This document shows, in pieces, positions 33,272 through 42,525 of a stretch of DNA of 64,000 nt; within the stretch, counting starts at the first letter, position 1; each line of letters opens with the position of its first letter. The notes beneath the pieces are model-generated. The model was not told the origin of the DNA and made no database searches. It was given only the letters and a program-made list of their open reading frames with translations. Source of the DNA: Deltaproteobacteria bacterium (GTDB taxonomy: Bacteria > UBA10199 > SPLOWO2-01-44-7); NCBI GenBank assembly GCA_016203765.1, contig JACQMB010000145.1, positions 1 to 64,000 of the forward strand, given 5' to 3'. The translations under genes were made by a program, and so were the position numbers.

Positions 33272-34316
33272 ATTTAAAACGCACGTCGAAACAGTCCGCC
33301 GCTTGCGCAACGACAAGCGGGACCGCCACGACCGGTTCCGCCTGGATGCCAATGAGCGGCTGGAAGGCCTGCCGGCCTCTCTGTGGAAGAAATTCAAGCG
33401 GGATTTGAGGCAGGAGGACGTTTTGTGCTATCCCGAGACGGAAAAATTTTATGAAAAACTTGCCGGCCATCTGGGCGTGGGGGTGGAAAATCTGGTTCTG
33501 ACCACCGGCGTGGACGGGGCCATCAAAAATTGTTTTGAACTGTTCGTCAAACCGGGGGACACGGTTGTTTATCCGGACCCCACTTTCGGGATGGTCGATG
33601 TTTACGCGCGGTTATTTCAGGCGCAAGCGAAAAAGATTCCTTTCGGCGGGGCGGTGGCCATCGAGGACCTGATCAAAGTCGTCGATCAGGGCGTGACCTT
33701 TGTTTTTCTCCCCAACCCCAACAGTCCCACCGGGCACTATTTTCAAAATTCCGACCTGGAAAAACTGATGGCCGCCTGTCGTGAGAAAAAAACAGGCCTG
33801 TTGATCGACGAGGCCTATTGGGGCTTTTCCCCGGGGACGGCCGTCGATATCGCTTTGCGATTTGAGAATGTGGCCGTCGCCCGCTCTTTTTCCAAGGTCT
33901 TCGGTCTGGCGGGCTTGCGGATCGGCTATCTGATTGCCCCCGCTCCCCTGGCCGCGCTTTTGTACAAATTCAGACCGATGTATGAGGTCAATCAACCGGC
34001 CTTGAAGCTGGCCTCGCTGGTTTTGGATCAATTTGACGAGGTCTTTGCGTACGGCAGGCGGACGCGGGAGGGGCGCAAATATTTTGTTGATTCGATGAGA
34101 CAAAGGGGTTTTAATGCCCGCGAGACGGAGGCGAATTTCGTCTATGTCGATTTTAAAGAGAAGAGGGACGCTCTGCTGACCCATTTAAAAGAAAAGGGAG
34201 TCTTGATCAGGGGTTCTTATAATCTGGAGGCCTTTGGAGATTGGGTTCGATTGACCGTCGGTCCGGCGGCAATCATGAAAAAACTGATTGGGCTCATTGA
34301 TGAGGTCTTATGCTAA
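33258..34316 (+). CDS. HisC-like class I/II aminotransferase
   Basis: A 352-residue PLP enzyme near histidinol-phosphate aminotransferase. LDANERLEG, TTGVDGAIKN, FLPNPNSPTG, and the PLP lysine in ARSFSKVFGLAGLRIG are typical. I chose TTG 33258 because AGGAAAGGA (33244-33252) sits about five bases upstream and the protein then begins at the normal HisC N-terminus; the frame is open farther 5' but that stretch is inside the sulfotransferase gene. It probably acts on a sugar or amino-acid-like keto intermediate of this locus rather than in histidine synthesis. Confidence 0.82.
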   Translation: MSFFRFKTHVETVRRLRNDKRDRHDRFRLDANERLEGLPASLWKKFKRDLRQEDVLCYPETEKFYEKLAGHLGVGVENLVLTTGVDGAIKNCFELFVKPGDTVVYPDPTFGMVDVYARLFQAQAKKIPFGGAVAIEDLIKVVDQGVTFVFLPNPNSPTGHYFQNSDLEKLMAACREKKTGLLIDEAYWGFSPGTAVDIALRFENVAVARSFSKVFGLAGLRIGYLIAPAPLAALLYKFRPMYEVNQPALKLASLVLDQFDEVFAYGRRTREGRKYFVDSMRQRGFNARETEANFVYVDFKEKRDALLTHLKEKGVLIRGSYNLEAFGDWVRLTVGPAAIMKKLIGLIDEVLC

Positions 34317-35038
34317 GGACGAACCGCCCCTGGGGCAATCCCTCTTCGCTCTCTTTTTTTAAAGAGCATCGGAACTCCGTCGAAGAGGCCTATCCCTCGG
34401 AACTCCATTTTTTGGAAAAGGTGGTTCCCCAGGTTCAATCGGTTTTGGACGTCGGCTGTGCCGCGGGGGGATTGTATCCGGTTTTCAAAAAGTACAACCC
34501 CCGTCTTCACTACGAAGGGGCGGATGTCATTCCCGAAATGATCGAGAACGCCCGAAAGAAATTTCCTCGGCTCTCTTTTCACCTGGTCGGCGGCGCGGCG
34601 CTCCCCTTTGAAGACAACAGCAGGGAGATGGTCTTCAGCTCCGGTCTTTTTCACCTGATCGATCATTACGAAGCCTATCTGCAGGATTTGTACCGGGTGG
34701 CCCGGCGTTTTTTGCTGGTCGATTTTCGCGTTCATTCGGAGGCGACCCGTTGTTCGGAAATGTGGGTTGCCTTCGGGGGGGTGGAAAGAAAAGAGGAGTT
34801 GAAGGTTCCCTATTATGTCCTGAACATGGGCGACTATCTGCGGATGTTGACGCGGTTAAAACCGAGCCCCGGAAAAATCGATATCTACGGTTATCCGGGC
34901 AAGGTCTCCGCCAACACAAAAGAAAATATTCCCGATGTCCTTTTTCTCTTTGCCAACATTGAAAAGGGGGCGGGCCGGACGGCGTGGCCCGAAATTTCTT
35001 TGCATATCACCCCAAAACCTCAAGGGGGGGTTGGATGA
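34310..35038 (+). CDS. Class I SAM-dependent methyltransferase
   Basis: A 242-residue methyltransferase. SAM motif I is VLDVGCAAGG at 45-54, followed by YEGADVIPEMIENA and FSSGLFHLIDHYEAYL, the usual core order of Methyltransf_11/25 enzymes. A glycan or precursor is the likely acceptor. It overlaps the aminotransferase by 7 bases and couples to the radical SAM gene as ATGA, so the three are likely co-translated. Confidence 0.8.
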   Translation: MLRTNRPWGNPSSLSFFKEHRNSVEEAYPSELHFLEKVVPQVQSVLDVGCAAGGLYPVFKKYNPRLHYEGADVIPEMIENARKKFPRLSFHLVGGAALPFEDNSREMVFSSGLFHLIDHYEAYLQDLYRVARRFLLVDFRVHSEATRCSEMWVAFGGVERKEELKVPYYVLNMGDYLRMLTRLKPSPGKIDIYGYPGKVSANTKENIPDVLFLFANIEKGAGRTAWPEISLHITPKPQGGVG

Positions 35039-35865
35039 AACACTATTCGGGAGGTCCCTGGTTCCGGCATTTGGAGGTGGATGTCTCCGGCGTCTGCAAC
35101 CGGAGCTGTATTTTTTGTCCCCGGTACGATTCCAAAAACTATCCGAACGTAAAGGAATTTTTTCCGCTCGATCTTTGGGAAAAGGTCTCCGGGGAATTGG
35201 GAGGGTACGGCTACAACCACCGGATCGCGTTTTCCGGAACGGGAGAGCCCCTGTTTCACAAACAGATCGAACGACTCATTGCCGTGGCCCGGGCCGAGAT
35301 GCCTTCGGTTCAGCTTGATTTGATCACCAACGGGGATATTCTGAAGGCCAAAAAAATGCGGTCGCTGATCGACGCGGGGTTGAGCCGGATTTTGATTTCT
35401 CTTTATGACGGGCCTTTTCAACATGAAAAATTCGACGCCATGGCGGCCGGCGTCGGCCTGACGAGGGAGCAAGTCGTCTGCCGCGTCCGCTATCTGGCTA
35501 AAGAAGAAAATTTCGGTTTGGAACTTTCCAACCGGGGGGGGATCGCCGACAACAAAGAGGCGGGGATGGACAAGCCCCCGGAGCCCCGCCGCCGGACCTG
35601 TTATTATCCTTTTTATTTTTCCTCGGTCGATTTCCGGGGGAATGTTCTGTTGTGTCCCCATGACTGGCCGAAACACCTGATCATCGGCAATTTGCGTCAA
35701 CAGACCTTCGCCGGAATTTGGAACTCGGAGACGATGAAAAAAGTGCGGCAAAAAATGTTCGCGGTCGACATCGATTTTCTCCCCTGTTCCACCTGCACGG
35801 TGAACGGACAGATCGACGGGAAGCAATATTTTGAGCAGTGGGCCCAACACTATGCCGGAAGGTAG
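35035..35865 (+). CDS. Radical SAM/SPASM protein
   Basis: A 276-residue radical SAM enzyme with Cys21, Cys25, Cys28 (SGVCNRSCIFCPRY) and a GTGEPLF motif. The C-terminus has CPHDW and LPCSTCTVNG, fitting a short SPASM-like auxiliary cluster site. Small SPASM proteins of this type occur next to SAM methyltransferases in capsule loci; their chemistry is largely undefined. The A/G-rich AAGGGGGGG ahead of ATG 35035 is a probable ribosome-binding site. Confidence 0.75.
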   Translation: MKHYSGGPWFRHLEVDVSGVCNRSCIFCPRYDSKNYPNVKEFFPLDLWEKVSGELGGYGYNHRIAFSGTGEPLFHKQIERLIAVARAEMPSVQLDLITNGDILKAKKMRSLIDAGLSRILISLYDGPFQHEKFDAMAAGVGLTREQVVCRVRYLAKEENFGLELSNRGGIADNKEAGMDKPPEPRRRTCYYPFYFSSVDFRGNVLLCPHDWPKHLIIGNLRQQTFAGIWNSETMKKVRQKMFAVDIDFLPCSTCTVNGQIDGKQYFEQWAQHYAGR

Positions 35866-37114
35866 AACCCAGCCCTATTTCCTCGGCCATTCCCTTTTTT
35901 TGGTCTCGATCACCGCCTATCTCTTCCTCCAATCCTGGAAGCCGGATATCGAGCGGGCCGTTTTCTGGGGGGAGATGTTCAGTCTCCTCCTCTTTTTTTA
36001 CAGCCTTCGTTTCAACTGTCAACATCCCCTCCAAAAGAAAATCGTCCTGGGGGTTTCTATTTGGATTTTTTTGTTTCCCCTTTATGCCGCGGCCATTTCC
36101 TATTTTTTATATTTGGATGATCTGGAATTTTCCTATTTTTTGCGTCATCTCGCCTTTTTTTATTACGCCCTCTTTTTTTTCGCCGGTTATAAATTGGGGC
36201 CCGAAATGATTCAAAGACTTTCCCGTTATTGGATACCCATTCTGGCGGGGGTGATTTTGACCACCTGTTTTGTTGGGGGCGGCCTGGGGTCCGCCATGGC
36301 GTTGGGGTTTGTCTGGCTGGTTTGCCAGAAGGGGAGGCCGGATAAGCGGGTGTTTTATCTCTATTGGGCCGGCATGAGTTTTTTATTTTTGATGGTTTCC
36401 CACCACGGAACCAGCAAGGCCCTGCTGATCCTGCTGGTCTGCTCCGCCCCCGTTATTTATTTGTTGAAACTCTGGAACAAAACGAACGTGGCCATGTTGA
36501 ACAAGGCATCGCTACGCTTTTTTTTGCTGATCGTGACCGTTTTGCTGGTGGTCGGCGCCAATCATTTGATCGATATGATGTATGCCGTGGCGGCGGCCGG
36601 GGGGAGCTTTCACGCCTTTTTTGAGGATTTTGGGTTCACCGACATGAACGGGGTCTGGAGAATCATGCTCTGGACCTATCTGTTTGACCGTTTTCTCGAT
36701 CATCCCCTGGGGATCGGGCTGGGGACCCCCCTGATCGGGCGGGAATTGGCGAATTTTATGTATCTGGTCCAAAAACCGGGGGATGAATTCACCAGCGGCG
36801 CCCACAATTCCTTTCTCACCTTTTTGGTGCGGTTGGGCGTTCCGTTTTTGATTTATTTCCTTTGCATGTCCTCTTTTGCGGGGCAGTTGATACTGCGATT
36901 TCTTCGCCGGACCGGCTACCGTGTTTTGGATACGGTGGAAAAACGGTTTGTCTTTTCCACCCTGTTGACCTTTTTGATCGCTGTGATTCAGGCCTGCTTC
37001 AATGTCGTGCTGGAGTCCCCTCTGACCGCCGGCCTTTTCTGGTTTTATTTCGGCCTGTTTGTGCGCGTGACCGGTGATTTTCTGGCCGCCCCCCGGGAAA
37101 ATGCTTCTTGTTAA
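35852..37114 (+). CDS. O-antigen polymerase/ligase-like membrane protein (Wzy-like)
   Basis: A 420-residue polytopic membrane protein with about ten hydrophobic segments. Near the C-terminus GIGLGTPLIG, then GAHNSFLTFLVRLGVPFLIYF is the family hallmark: a large periplasmic loop followed by HNSFL. Such proteins polymerise repeat units (Wzy) or ligate O-antigen (WaaL). With no flippase or ligase partner in the window I cannot decide between these. ATG 35852 overlaps the radical SAM gene by 14 bases. Confidence 0.78.
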   Translation: MPEGRTQPYFLGHSLFLVSITAYLFLQSWKPDIERAVFWGEMFSLLLFFYSLRFNCQHPLQKKIVLGVSIWIFLFPLYAAAISYFLYLDDLEFSYFLRHLAFFYYALFFFAGYKLGPEMIQRLSRYWIPILAGVILTTCFVGGGLGSAMALGFVWLVCQKGRPDKRVFYLYWAGMSFLFLMVSHHGTSKALLILLVCSAPVIYLLKLWNKTNVAMLNKASLRFFLLIVTVLLVVGANHLIDMMYAVAAAGGSFHAFFEDFGFTDMNGVWRIMLWTYLFDRFLDHPLGIGLGTPLIGRELANFMYLVQKPGDEFTSGAHNSFLTFLVRLGVPFLIYFLCMSSFAGQLILRFLRRTGYRVLDTVEKRFVFSTLLTFLIAVIQACFNVVLESPLTAGLFWFYFGLFVRVTGDFLAAPRENASC

Positions 37115-39065
37115 AAAACCGCTGGTCGTCTTTTTGCCGGTCACCCTTTGGCTGATCCTCGAGTATTTTATTTTGGGGCCTTATTCCTACGTTCGGATAT
37201 TCGACGTCGGCAATATCCATATTCCGCAAAATATCGTTGCCGCCGCCGATTTTTGGCGGTGGGGGGCGACCTATTGGTATCCGTACTCCCTGGGCGGCAT
37301 CGATTTGATGGCGGAAGGGTACCGGGCCCTCAACCTCAATTACATGAACGTTTTTTATTATTTTTTGCCGGCCTGGATGGCTTACCCCGCATTCTTGCTG
37401 GGGGTGGTTTGGACCGGGGGCTATTTTACCTATCGGTTGGCAAGGGAACACCTGGGACTTTCCGAGGCCGGCGGTTATTTTGCCGGCGTCTCCCTGGCCT
37501 GTGTCCTCGGCGTTTGGGCCCTTTGTTTCGTGGCCTTGCTCCCTTTGGTCCTCTTTGCTTTCGATAAGATCCATGAAAAGAGCAGACGTTCCCTCTGGCA
37601 CGGTTTGTGGGTTTTTCCCCTGGCGCTCCTCTTCGCCTCCGGCTCCCAGTTTGTTTTTGACCACATGGCGTTGTTGATCATTCCGGCCTGGTTTATCCTG
37701 GTGCTCCGGAAGTGGGATAGGCGATTTTGGCTTTTATACGGATTATTTGTCGTCACCGCCCTTCTTTATTATTTTCCCACCCTCTGGGCCCAATTTGCCA
37801 ACGGGCCCTATTCCCACCGCGCCGATGATCCCATGACCCTTGGGTATCATCTGGGCGTGGTCACCGGCATGCTATTAATGATTCACGATCAGACCCCGGC
37901 CCATATGGCGCTGCCTCTCCTGTGGACGCTGGGGATAGTCGCGGCCCTCTGGAAATTTCGTTTTCACAATGGGAAATTCAATGGGGTGCTGGCGTTGTTT
38001 TGTTTGCTGGCGGGAGCGGCCTATTTGTTGAATATTTTCGCTTTTCTTGTTCAGGATAAAATCGCCTTTTTTCGCGGAATCCACTTTCATTATACCCTGC
38101 TTCCCCTGCCCGTTTTTTACGCCCTGGCCGGCGCGTTTGCGGTGGAGGCACTGCGGGCCCCGCCGCGCCCCCTCCTCGTCCGGTTCCTTTTTGTCCTGTT
38201 ATTTGTCTTTAGCTTGTACCCGAAGGCGTTGAATTTGAATCGATGGCTTCACGGCGACCATTATGCTCATTTATACGGGAATCCGGTCTTGCAACGATTG
38301 GCCGGTCAAATGACCAAAGACAATTTGTTTCGGGTGGGGGGGACGCATTGGATCACCCCCCCCATCCTAAGCGCCTACGGCCTGGAAACAGTGGGGGGAT
38401 ATGTCCACCTCTATCCGAAGCGCTACAAACTCTTTTTTTCCGCCCTGCTGGGGAGGGGTGAGGGTGATTGGGTCGGAAGCCGCGCCCATTTGTGGGGCGA
38501 TCGATTGAATGGGAGCCTTCTCTCCCTGGCCAACACGAAATTTATCGTTTCGGAAAGGGAAACGCCGAAACCGGAGGGATTTTCGGCCAAGCTCCAATGG
38601 GCCTTAAACCGCGTGGTCCATAATTTCGAGCCGCACGATCGTTATGCTATTGTCGAAAACCGGGACGTTTTGCCGCGCTTTTTCGTGGCGAGGAGTCCGA
38701 AATATTTCGACGCGCCGGAAGATTTGTTCCATGCCTTAAAAAACGCGACCGACGCCTCCCTGTTCAAAGAGGCCGTTTTTTTGGAAAGGGAATTTCAGGC
38801 GGATGTCCCTTTTCATCAGGGGAACTTTCAATTTGCCAATATTCAAGTTGAAGAGTATAGCCCGGACCGGATTCGCTTGACGGTGGAGGTCGACGGAGAG
38901 GGTGTTTTGATCGTCTCCAATTCCTACAGCCCTTTTTGGCGCGTTTTTCTGGATGGGGTGGAGCGTAAAATTCTCCCGGCCTACCTTGCCTTTTGGGGGG
39001 TGCCGTTGACAAAAGGCAATCATGAAATCCGTTTTAGCTACGAGCCCCCCTATAGATTTTTTTAA
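37101..39065 (+). CDS. YfhO-like polytopic membrane protein
   Basis: A 654-residue protein: a long N-terminal membrane half with roughly eleven hydrophobic segments and a soluble C-terminal half. The C-terminal end (SNSYSPFWRVFLDGVE, then GVPLTKGNHEIRFSYEPP) matches the end of YfhO-family proteins, which resemble membrane-bound lipid-linked-sugar glycosyltransferases or flippase-associated proteins. It overlaps the Wzy-like gene by 14 bases. It likely acts at the membrane on the lipid-linked glycan. Confidence 0.7.
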   Translation: MLLVKKPLVVFLPVTLWLILEYFILGPYSYVRIFDVGNIHIPQNIVAAADFWRWGATYWYPYSLGGIDLMAEGYRALNLNYMNVFYYFLPAWMAYPAFLLGVVWTGGYFTYRLAREHLGLSEAGGYFAGVSLACVLGVWALCFVALLPLVLFAFDKIHEKSRRSLWHGLWVFPLALLFASGSQFVFDHMALLIIPAWFILVLRKWDRRFWLLYGLFVVTALLYYFPTLWAQFANGPYSHRADDPMTLGYHLGVVTGMLLMIHDQTPAHMALPLLWTLGIVAALWKFRFHNGKFNGVLALFCLLAGAAYLLNIFAFLVQDKIAFFRGIHFHYTLLPLPVFYALAGAFAVEALRAPPRPLLVRFLFVLLFVFSLYPKALNLNRWLHGDHYAHLYGNPVLQRLAGQMTKDNLFRVGGTHWITPPILSAYGLETVGGYVHLYPKRYKLFFSALLGRGEGDWVGSRAHLWGDRLNGSLLSLANTKFIVSERETPKPEGFSAKLQWALNRVVHNFEPHDRYAIVENRDVLPRFFVARSPKYFDAPEDLFHALKNATDASLFKEAVFLEREFQADVPFHQGNFQFANIQVEEYSPDRIRLTVEVDGEGVLIVSNSYSPFWRVFLDGVERKILPAYLAFWGVPLTKGNHEIRFSYEPPYRFF

Positions 39066-39071
39066 AAAATC

Positions 39072-40892
39072 ATGAATATCCTTGGCATTTCCGCTTTTTA
39101 CCACGACAGCGCCGCTTGCCTGGTGCGCGATGGGGAGATTGTCTGCGCCGCGCAGGAGGAGCGCTTTACCCGTAAAAAACACGACGCCGCTTTTCCCAAA
39201 AACGCCGCGGCTTGGTGCCTGCGGGACGCCGGCGCGAAAATTCAGGACATCGATATTATCGCCTTTTATGACAAGCCCTGGCTCAAGTTTGAGCGGATTT
39301 TGCAGACCTATTTGACTTTTGCCCCGCGGGGGATCACCTCGTTCATGAAGGCCATTCCCCTTTGGCTCAAGGAAAAACTCTGGATGAAAGAGGCCATCCG
39401 GAAAGAACTGGAAGGGTTTGAGGGAAAGATTCTTTTCCCGGAACATCACGAGTCACATGCCGCCAGCGCTTTTTATCCTTCGCCTTACCCGGAGGCGGCC
39501 TTTTTGACCATCGACGGGGTGGGGGAGTGGGCCACGGCCAGTTACGGGGTGGGGCGGGGAAATCAAATTAAAATTTTGGAAGAGATCCATTTTCCCCATT
39601 CGCTGGGGTTGTTGTATACCGCCTTTACCTATTATCTGGGTTTCAAGGTCAATTCGGGGGAATACAAGGTCATGGGCCTGGCCCCTTACGGGGAGCCCCG
39701 CTATAAAGATTTGATTTTTAAGGAGCTGGTCGATTTAAAGGAAGACGGCTCGTTTCAACTCCATCTCAAATATTTTGATTATTGCGTCGGCCTCAAGATG
39801 ATCAATAAAAAATTCGGGCAATTGTTCGGCCTGCCCGCGCGCCGGCCGGAGACAAAATTGACCCAACAACACATGGACATCGCCCGCTCCGTTCAGGAGG
39901 TGACGGAGGAGATCGTCTTGAAGATGGGAAGGCATATCCACCGAAAAACGGGGTTGAAAAAATTGTGCATGGCGGGCGGGGTGGCCCTCAACTGCGTGGC
40001 CAACGGGCGGCTGTTGCGCGAAGGTCCCTTTGAGGATATTTGGATCCAGCCGGCGGCCGGCGACGCCGGCGGGGCATTGGGTGCGGCGTTGCTGGCTTGG
40101 CATCAATACCTTCAACGGGAACGGACGGCGGATGAAAAAAACGACGCCCAGCGGGGGTCCCTGCTGGGTCCGGCGTTTACCCGGGAGCAGATTCGGGATT
40201 ATTTGGAAGCAAATCAAATTCCCTTTCGGGAATTATCGGAGGAAGAACTTCCGCAAAAAGTTTCCGGCCTGATCGCAGAGGAAAAAGTCATCGGCTGGTT
40301 TCAGGGCCGGATGGAGTTCGGGCCGCGCGCCCTGGGGGCCCGGTCGATCCTGGGCGATTCGCGCAGTTCCAAGATGCAATCGGTGATGAATCTCAAGATC
40401 AAATTTCGGGAGAGTTTCAGACCTTTTGCCCCTTCGGTCTTGAGGGAAAAGGTCAATGATTACTTTGAGATGGACAAGGAGAGTCCCTATATGCTCCTGG
40501 TGGCCCCGGTCCGGGAGGCGATCCGCCGGCCGATGACCCCGGAACAGTCAAAGCTCTTCGGCATCGAAAAACTCAACGTGGTTCGCTCTACGATTCCGGC
40601 GGTCACCCATGTGGATTATTCGGCAAGGGTGCAAACGGTGGACGGCAATTCTCATCCCCTTTATTATCAACTGCTGAAAGTTTTTGAAGAGCGGCAGGAC
40701 TGCGGCGTCATTGTAAACACCTCTTTTAACGTTCGTGGCGAACCTCTGGTTTGCCGGCCGGAAGAGGCCTATCTCTGTTTTATGCGGACCGAGATGGATT
40801 ATCTGGTTTTGGGAAATTTTTTGCTCGACAAGAGAGAGCAAAAACCGTTGCCCAAGGATGAAAGTTGGATGCGTGAGTTTGAATTGGATTAA
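39072..40892 (+). CDS. Carbamoyltransferase (NodU/CmcH family)
   Basis: A 606-residue carbamoyltransferase. The N-terminal ILGISAFYHDSAACLV and EERFTRKKHD, HHESHAASAFYPS (metal/His region) and TIDGVGEWAT are signatures; the C-terminal YrdC-like catalytic part has RMEFGPRALGARSILGD and FRPFAPSVL. It carbamoylates a hydroxyl of a sugar or natural product using carbamoyl phosphate and ATP. It is followed by SxtJ-like and DUF5989 membrane partners, a recurring trio. Carbamoylation of the glycan is the likely role. Confidence 0.92.
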   Translation: MNILGISAFYHDSAACLVRDGEIVCAAQEERFTRKKHDAAFPKNAAAWCLRDAGAKIQDIDIIAFYDKPWLKFERILQTYLTFAPRGITSFMKAIPLWLKEKLWMKEAIRKELEGFEGKILFPEHHESHAASAFYPSPYPEAAFLTIDGVGEWATASYGVGRGNQIKILEEIHFPHSLGLLYTAFTYYLGFKVNSGEYKVMGLAPYGEPRYKDLIFKELVDLKEDGSFQLHLKYFDYCVGLKMINKKFGQLFGLPARRPETKLTQQHMDIARSVQEVTEEIVLKMGRHIHRKTGLKKLCMAGGVALNCVANGRLLREGPFEDIWIQPAAGDAGGALGAALLAWHQYLQRERTADEKNDAQRGSLLGPAFTREQIRDYLEANQIPFRELSEEELPQKVSGLIAEEKVIGWFQGRMEFGPRALGARSILGDSRSSKMQSVMNLKIKFRESFRPFAPSVLREKVNDYFEMDKESPYMLLVAPVREAIRRPMTPEQSKLFGIEKLNVVRSTIPAVTHVDYSARVQTVDGNSHPLYYQLLKVFEERQDCGVIVNTSFNVRGEPLVCRPEEAYLCFMRTEMDYLVLGNFLLDKREQKPLPKDESWMREFELD

Positions 40893-40895
40893 ATC

Positions 40896-41276
40896 ATGCT
40901 GAACGAGTTCAGGGCCATCAAAACCGAAAAGAAGCAGTTGAGGCAATTTGCTGTTTTGGCCGTTATTGTTTTCGCGGGATTGGCTTTTCGCAATACCGGG
41001 TTTGCGGTTCCGGCCTTTCTTGCCGGATTGTTGGGATGGCTGTGGCCCGCTTTTTTCAAGCCTTTTTATCTGGTTTGGATGGGGATTGCCGTTGTTTTGG
41101 GGAATATTGTTTCGCGCATTGTTTTATTTATCACTTTCTATGGCGTTGTTACGCCGATGGGTTTGCTGATGCGCCTTTTTGGAAAGGGCTTTATTCAACC
41201 CAAAGGGACTATCACTTATTGGATTTCGAGAGATGATTTTTCATCTAAACCGGAAAAATATGAACGCCAATTTTAG
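40896..41276 (+). CDS. SxtJ-family membrane protein
   Basis: A 126-residue protein with two or three hydrophobic helices (about residues 17-33, 36-52 and 57-80) and a short polar tail ending SRDDFSSKPEKYERQF. It matches the small SxtJ family that sits directly after carbamoyltransferase genes in saxitoxin and many polysaccharide loci. The function is not established; membrane tethering of the carbamoyltransferase reaction is a common guess. It lies 3 bases after the carbamoyltransferase stop. Confidence 0.75.
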   Translation: MLNEFRAIKTEKKQLRQFAVLAVIVFAGLAFRNTGFAVPAFLAGLLGWLWPAFFKPFYLVWMGIAVVLGNIVSRIVLFITFYGVVTPMGLLMRLFGKGFIQPKGTITYWISRDDFSSKPEKYERQF

Positions 41277-41291
41277 GCAGAGGAGGTTAAT

Positions 41292-41453
41292 ATGTTTGCA
41301 AAATTAAGTATCTTGGGTGAGTTTATTCAGTTCCTTAAAATTCGGAAAAAATGGTGGTTGTTGCCGATCCTGATCTTTCTTTTTCTCCTCAGCGGCCTGC
41401 TGGTCTTGAGCCAGGGGTCCGTGGTGGCCCCGTTCATCTACACCCTCTTTTAA
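41292..41453 (+). CDS. Small DUF5989-like membrane protein
   Basis: A 53-residue gene starting at ATG 41292 with a perfect AGGAGG at 41281-41286. The product begins MFAKLSILGEFIQFLKIRKK and then has one hydrophobic helix (about residues 22-40), ending APFIYTLF. This is the family that accompanies SxtJ behind carbamoyltransferases. The strong ribosome-binding site and position between SxtJ and wecB argue that it is real despite its size. Confidence 0.8.
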   Translation: MFAKLSILGEFIQFLKIRKKWWLLPILIFLFLLSGLLVLSQGSVVAPFIYTLF

Positions 41454-41454
41454 T

Positions 41455-42525
41455 ATGAAACCTTTGCTTGTATTCGGGACCCGGCCCGAGGCGATCAAGC
41501 TGGCGCCGGTCTTCTTTACCTTCCAAAAAAAAGGGATTCAACCCCTGGTGTGCGTCACCTCCCAGCATCAGGAATTGCTGCGGCAGATGCTGGATCTCTT
41601 TGCCATTCGCCCCGATTACGATTTTGAATTGATGGAGGAAAATCAGGACCTGCTCGGTCTTGCCTCCAGGGCGTTGAGCCGCTTTCAATCTCTCTTCGAT
41701 GACGTGCGGCCCGATTGCGTCGTCGTGCAGGGGGATACCACCACCGCCTTCATCGCCTCCCTGGCCGCCGCCTATCGCAAAATTCCGGTGGCCCACGTGG
41801 AGGCGGGCCTCCGTTCCTTTAACCATCACAATCCGTTTCCCGAGGAGATCAATCGGACCCTGGTTGATCAGGTGGCCCGGTGGTGCTTTGCCCCCACGGA
41901 GCGCTCCAAAGAAAATCTTCTGCGGGAAGGGATCGCGCCGGAAAAAATCCATGTAACGGGCAATACCGTTGTGGACGCCTTGGAAATGATACGCGGCAAA
42001 ATTGGGCCGGCACCCGGCAGGGGGAAATCGCTTATTTTAGTCACGACCCATCGCCGGGAAAGTTTCGGCAAAGATTTGCAATCGATTTGCCGGGCTTTAT
42101 TGGTATTGGCCGAACGGCTTCCCGAAACGCGGTTTGTTTTGCCGGTCCATCCCAATCCCAATGTGCGTGAACCCGTCTATCGCCTGTTGTCGTCGTGTGA
42201 GCAAATCGATTTGACGGCCCCCATGGATTACGAATCCTTTTTGCGTCTGTTGATGCGAGCCGATCTGGTCCTGACCGATTCGGGGGGCGTTCAGGAGGAG
42301 GCCCCCTCTTTTGGCGTGCCCGTGGTGGTAATGCGCAAGACCACGGAACGGCCGGAGTTGGTTGAATCGGGTTTTGGAGAACTGGTCGGAACCGAGACCG
42401 ACGCCATTGTGGCCGCCGCGCACCGCCTTTTGAAAAACCGGCCCCGTCTGGCCGGCCTGCCGAATCCTTTTGGGGATGGACAAGCCGCCCCCCGCATTGT
42501 AGAAATTCTTCTCGCGAATCGATGA
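41455..42525 (+). CDS. wecB: UDP-N-acetylglucosamine 2-epimerase (non-hydrolysing)
   Basis: A 356-residue WecB-type GT-B-fold epimerase. VFGTRPEAIKLAPV, VQGDTTTAF, HVEAGLRSFN, PEEINR and DSGGVQEEAPSFGVPVVVMRKTTERPE are all present. It makes UDP-ManNAc from UDP-GlcNAc; the next gene oxidises that to UDP-ManNAcA. A hydrolysing NeuC/LegG-type epimerase for the nonulosonic acid route is not evident in this window. ATG 41455 follows the DUF5989 gene by one base. Confidence 0.93.
   Translation: MKPLLVFGTRPEAIKLAPVFFTFQKKGIQPLVCVTSQHQELLRQMLDLFAIRPDYDFELMEENQDLLGLASRALSRFQSLFDDVRPDCVVVQGDTTTAFIASLAAAYRKIPVAHVEAGLRSFNHHNPFPEEINRTLVDQVARWCFAPTERSKENLLREGIAPEKIHVTGNTVVDALEMIRGKIGPAPGRGKSLILVTTHRRESFGKDLQSICRALLVLAERLPETRFVLPVHPNPNVREPVYRLLSSCEQIDLTAPMDYESFLRLLMRADLVLTDSGGVQEEAPSFGVPVVVMRKTTERPELVESGFGELVGTETDAIVAAAHRLLKNRPRLAGLPNPFGDGQAAPRIVEILLANR

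Noticed and set aside
33258..34316. HisC-like, HisF-like and HisH-like genes as part of a histidine operon
   Set aside because: They are far apart, no other his gene is present, and each is embedded among sugar genes; HisF-like Glu130 also argues against it.
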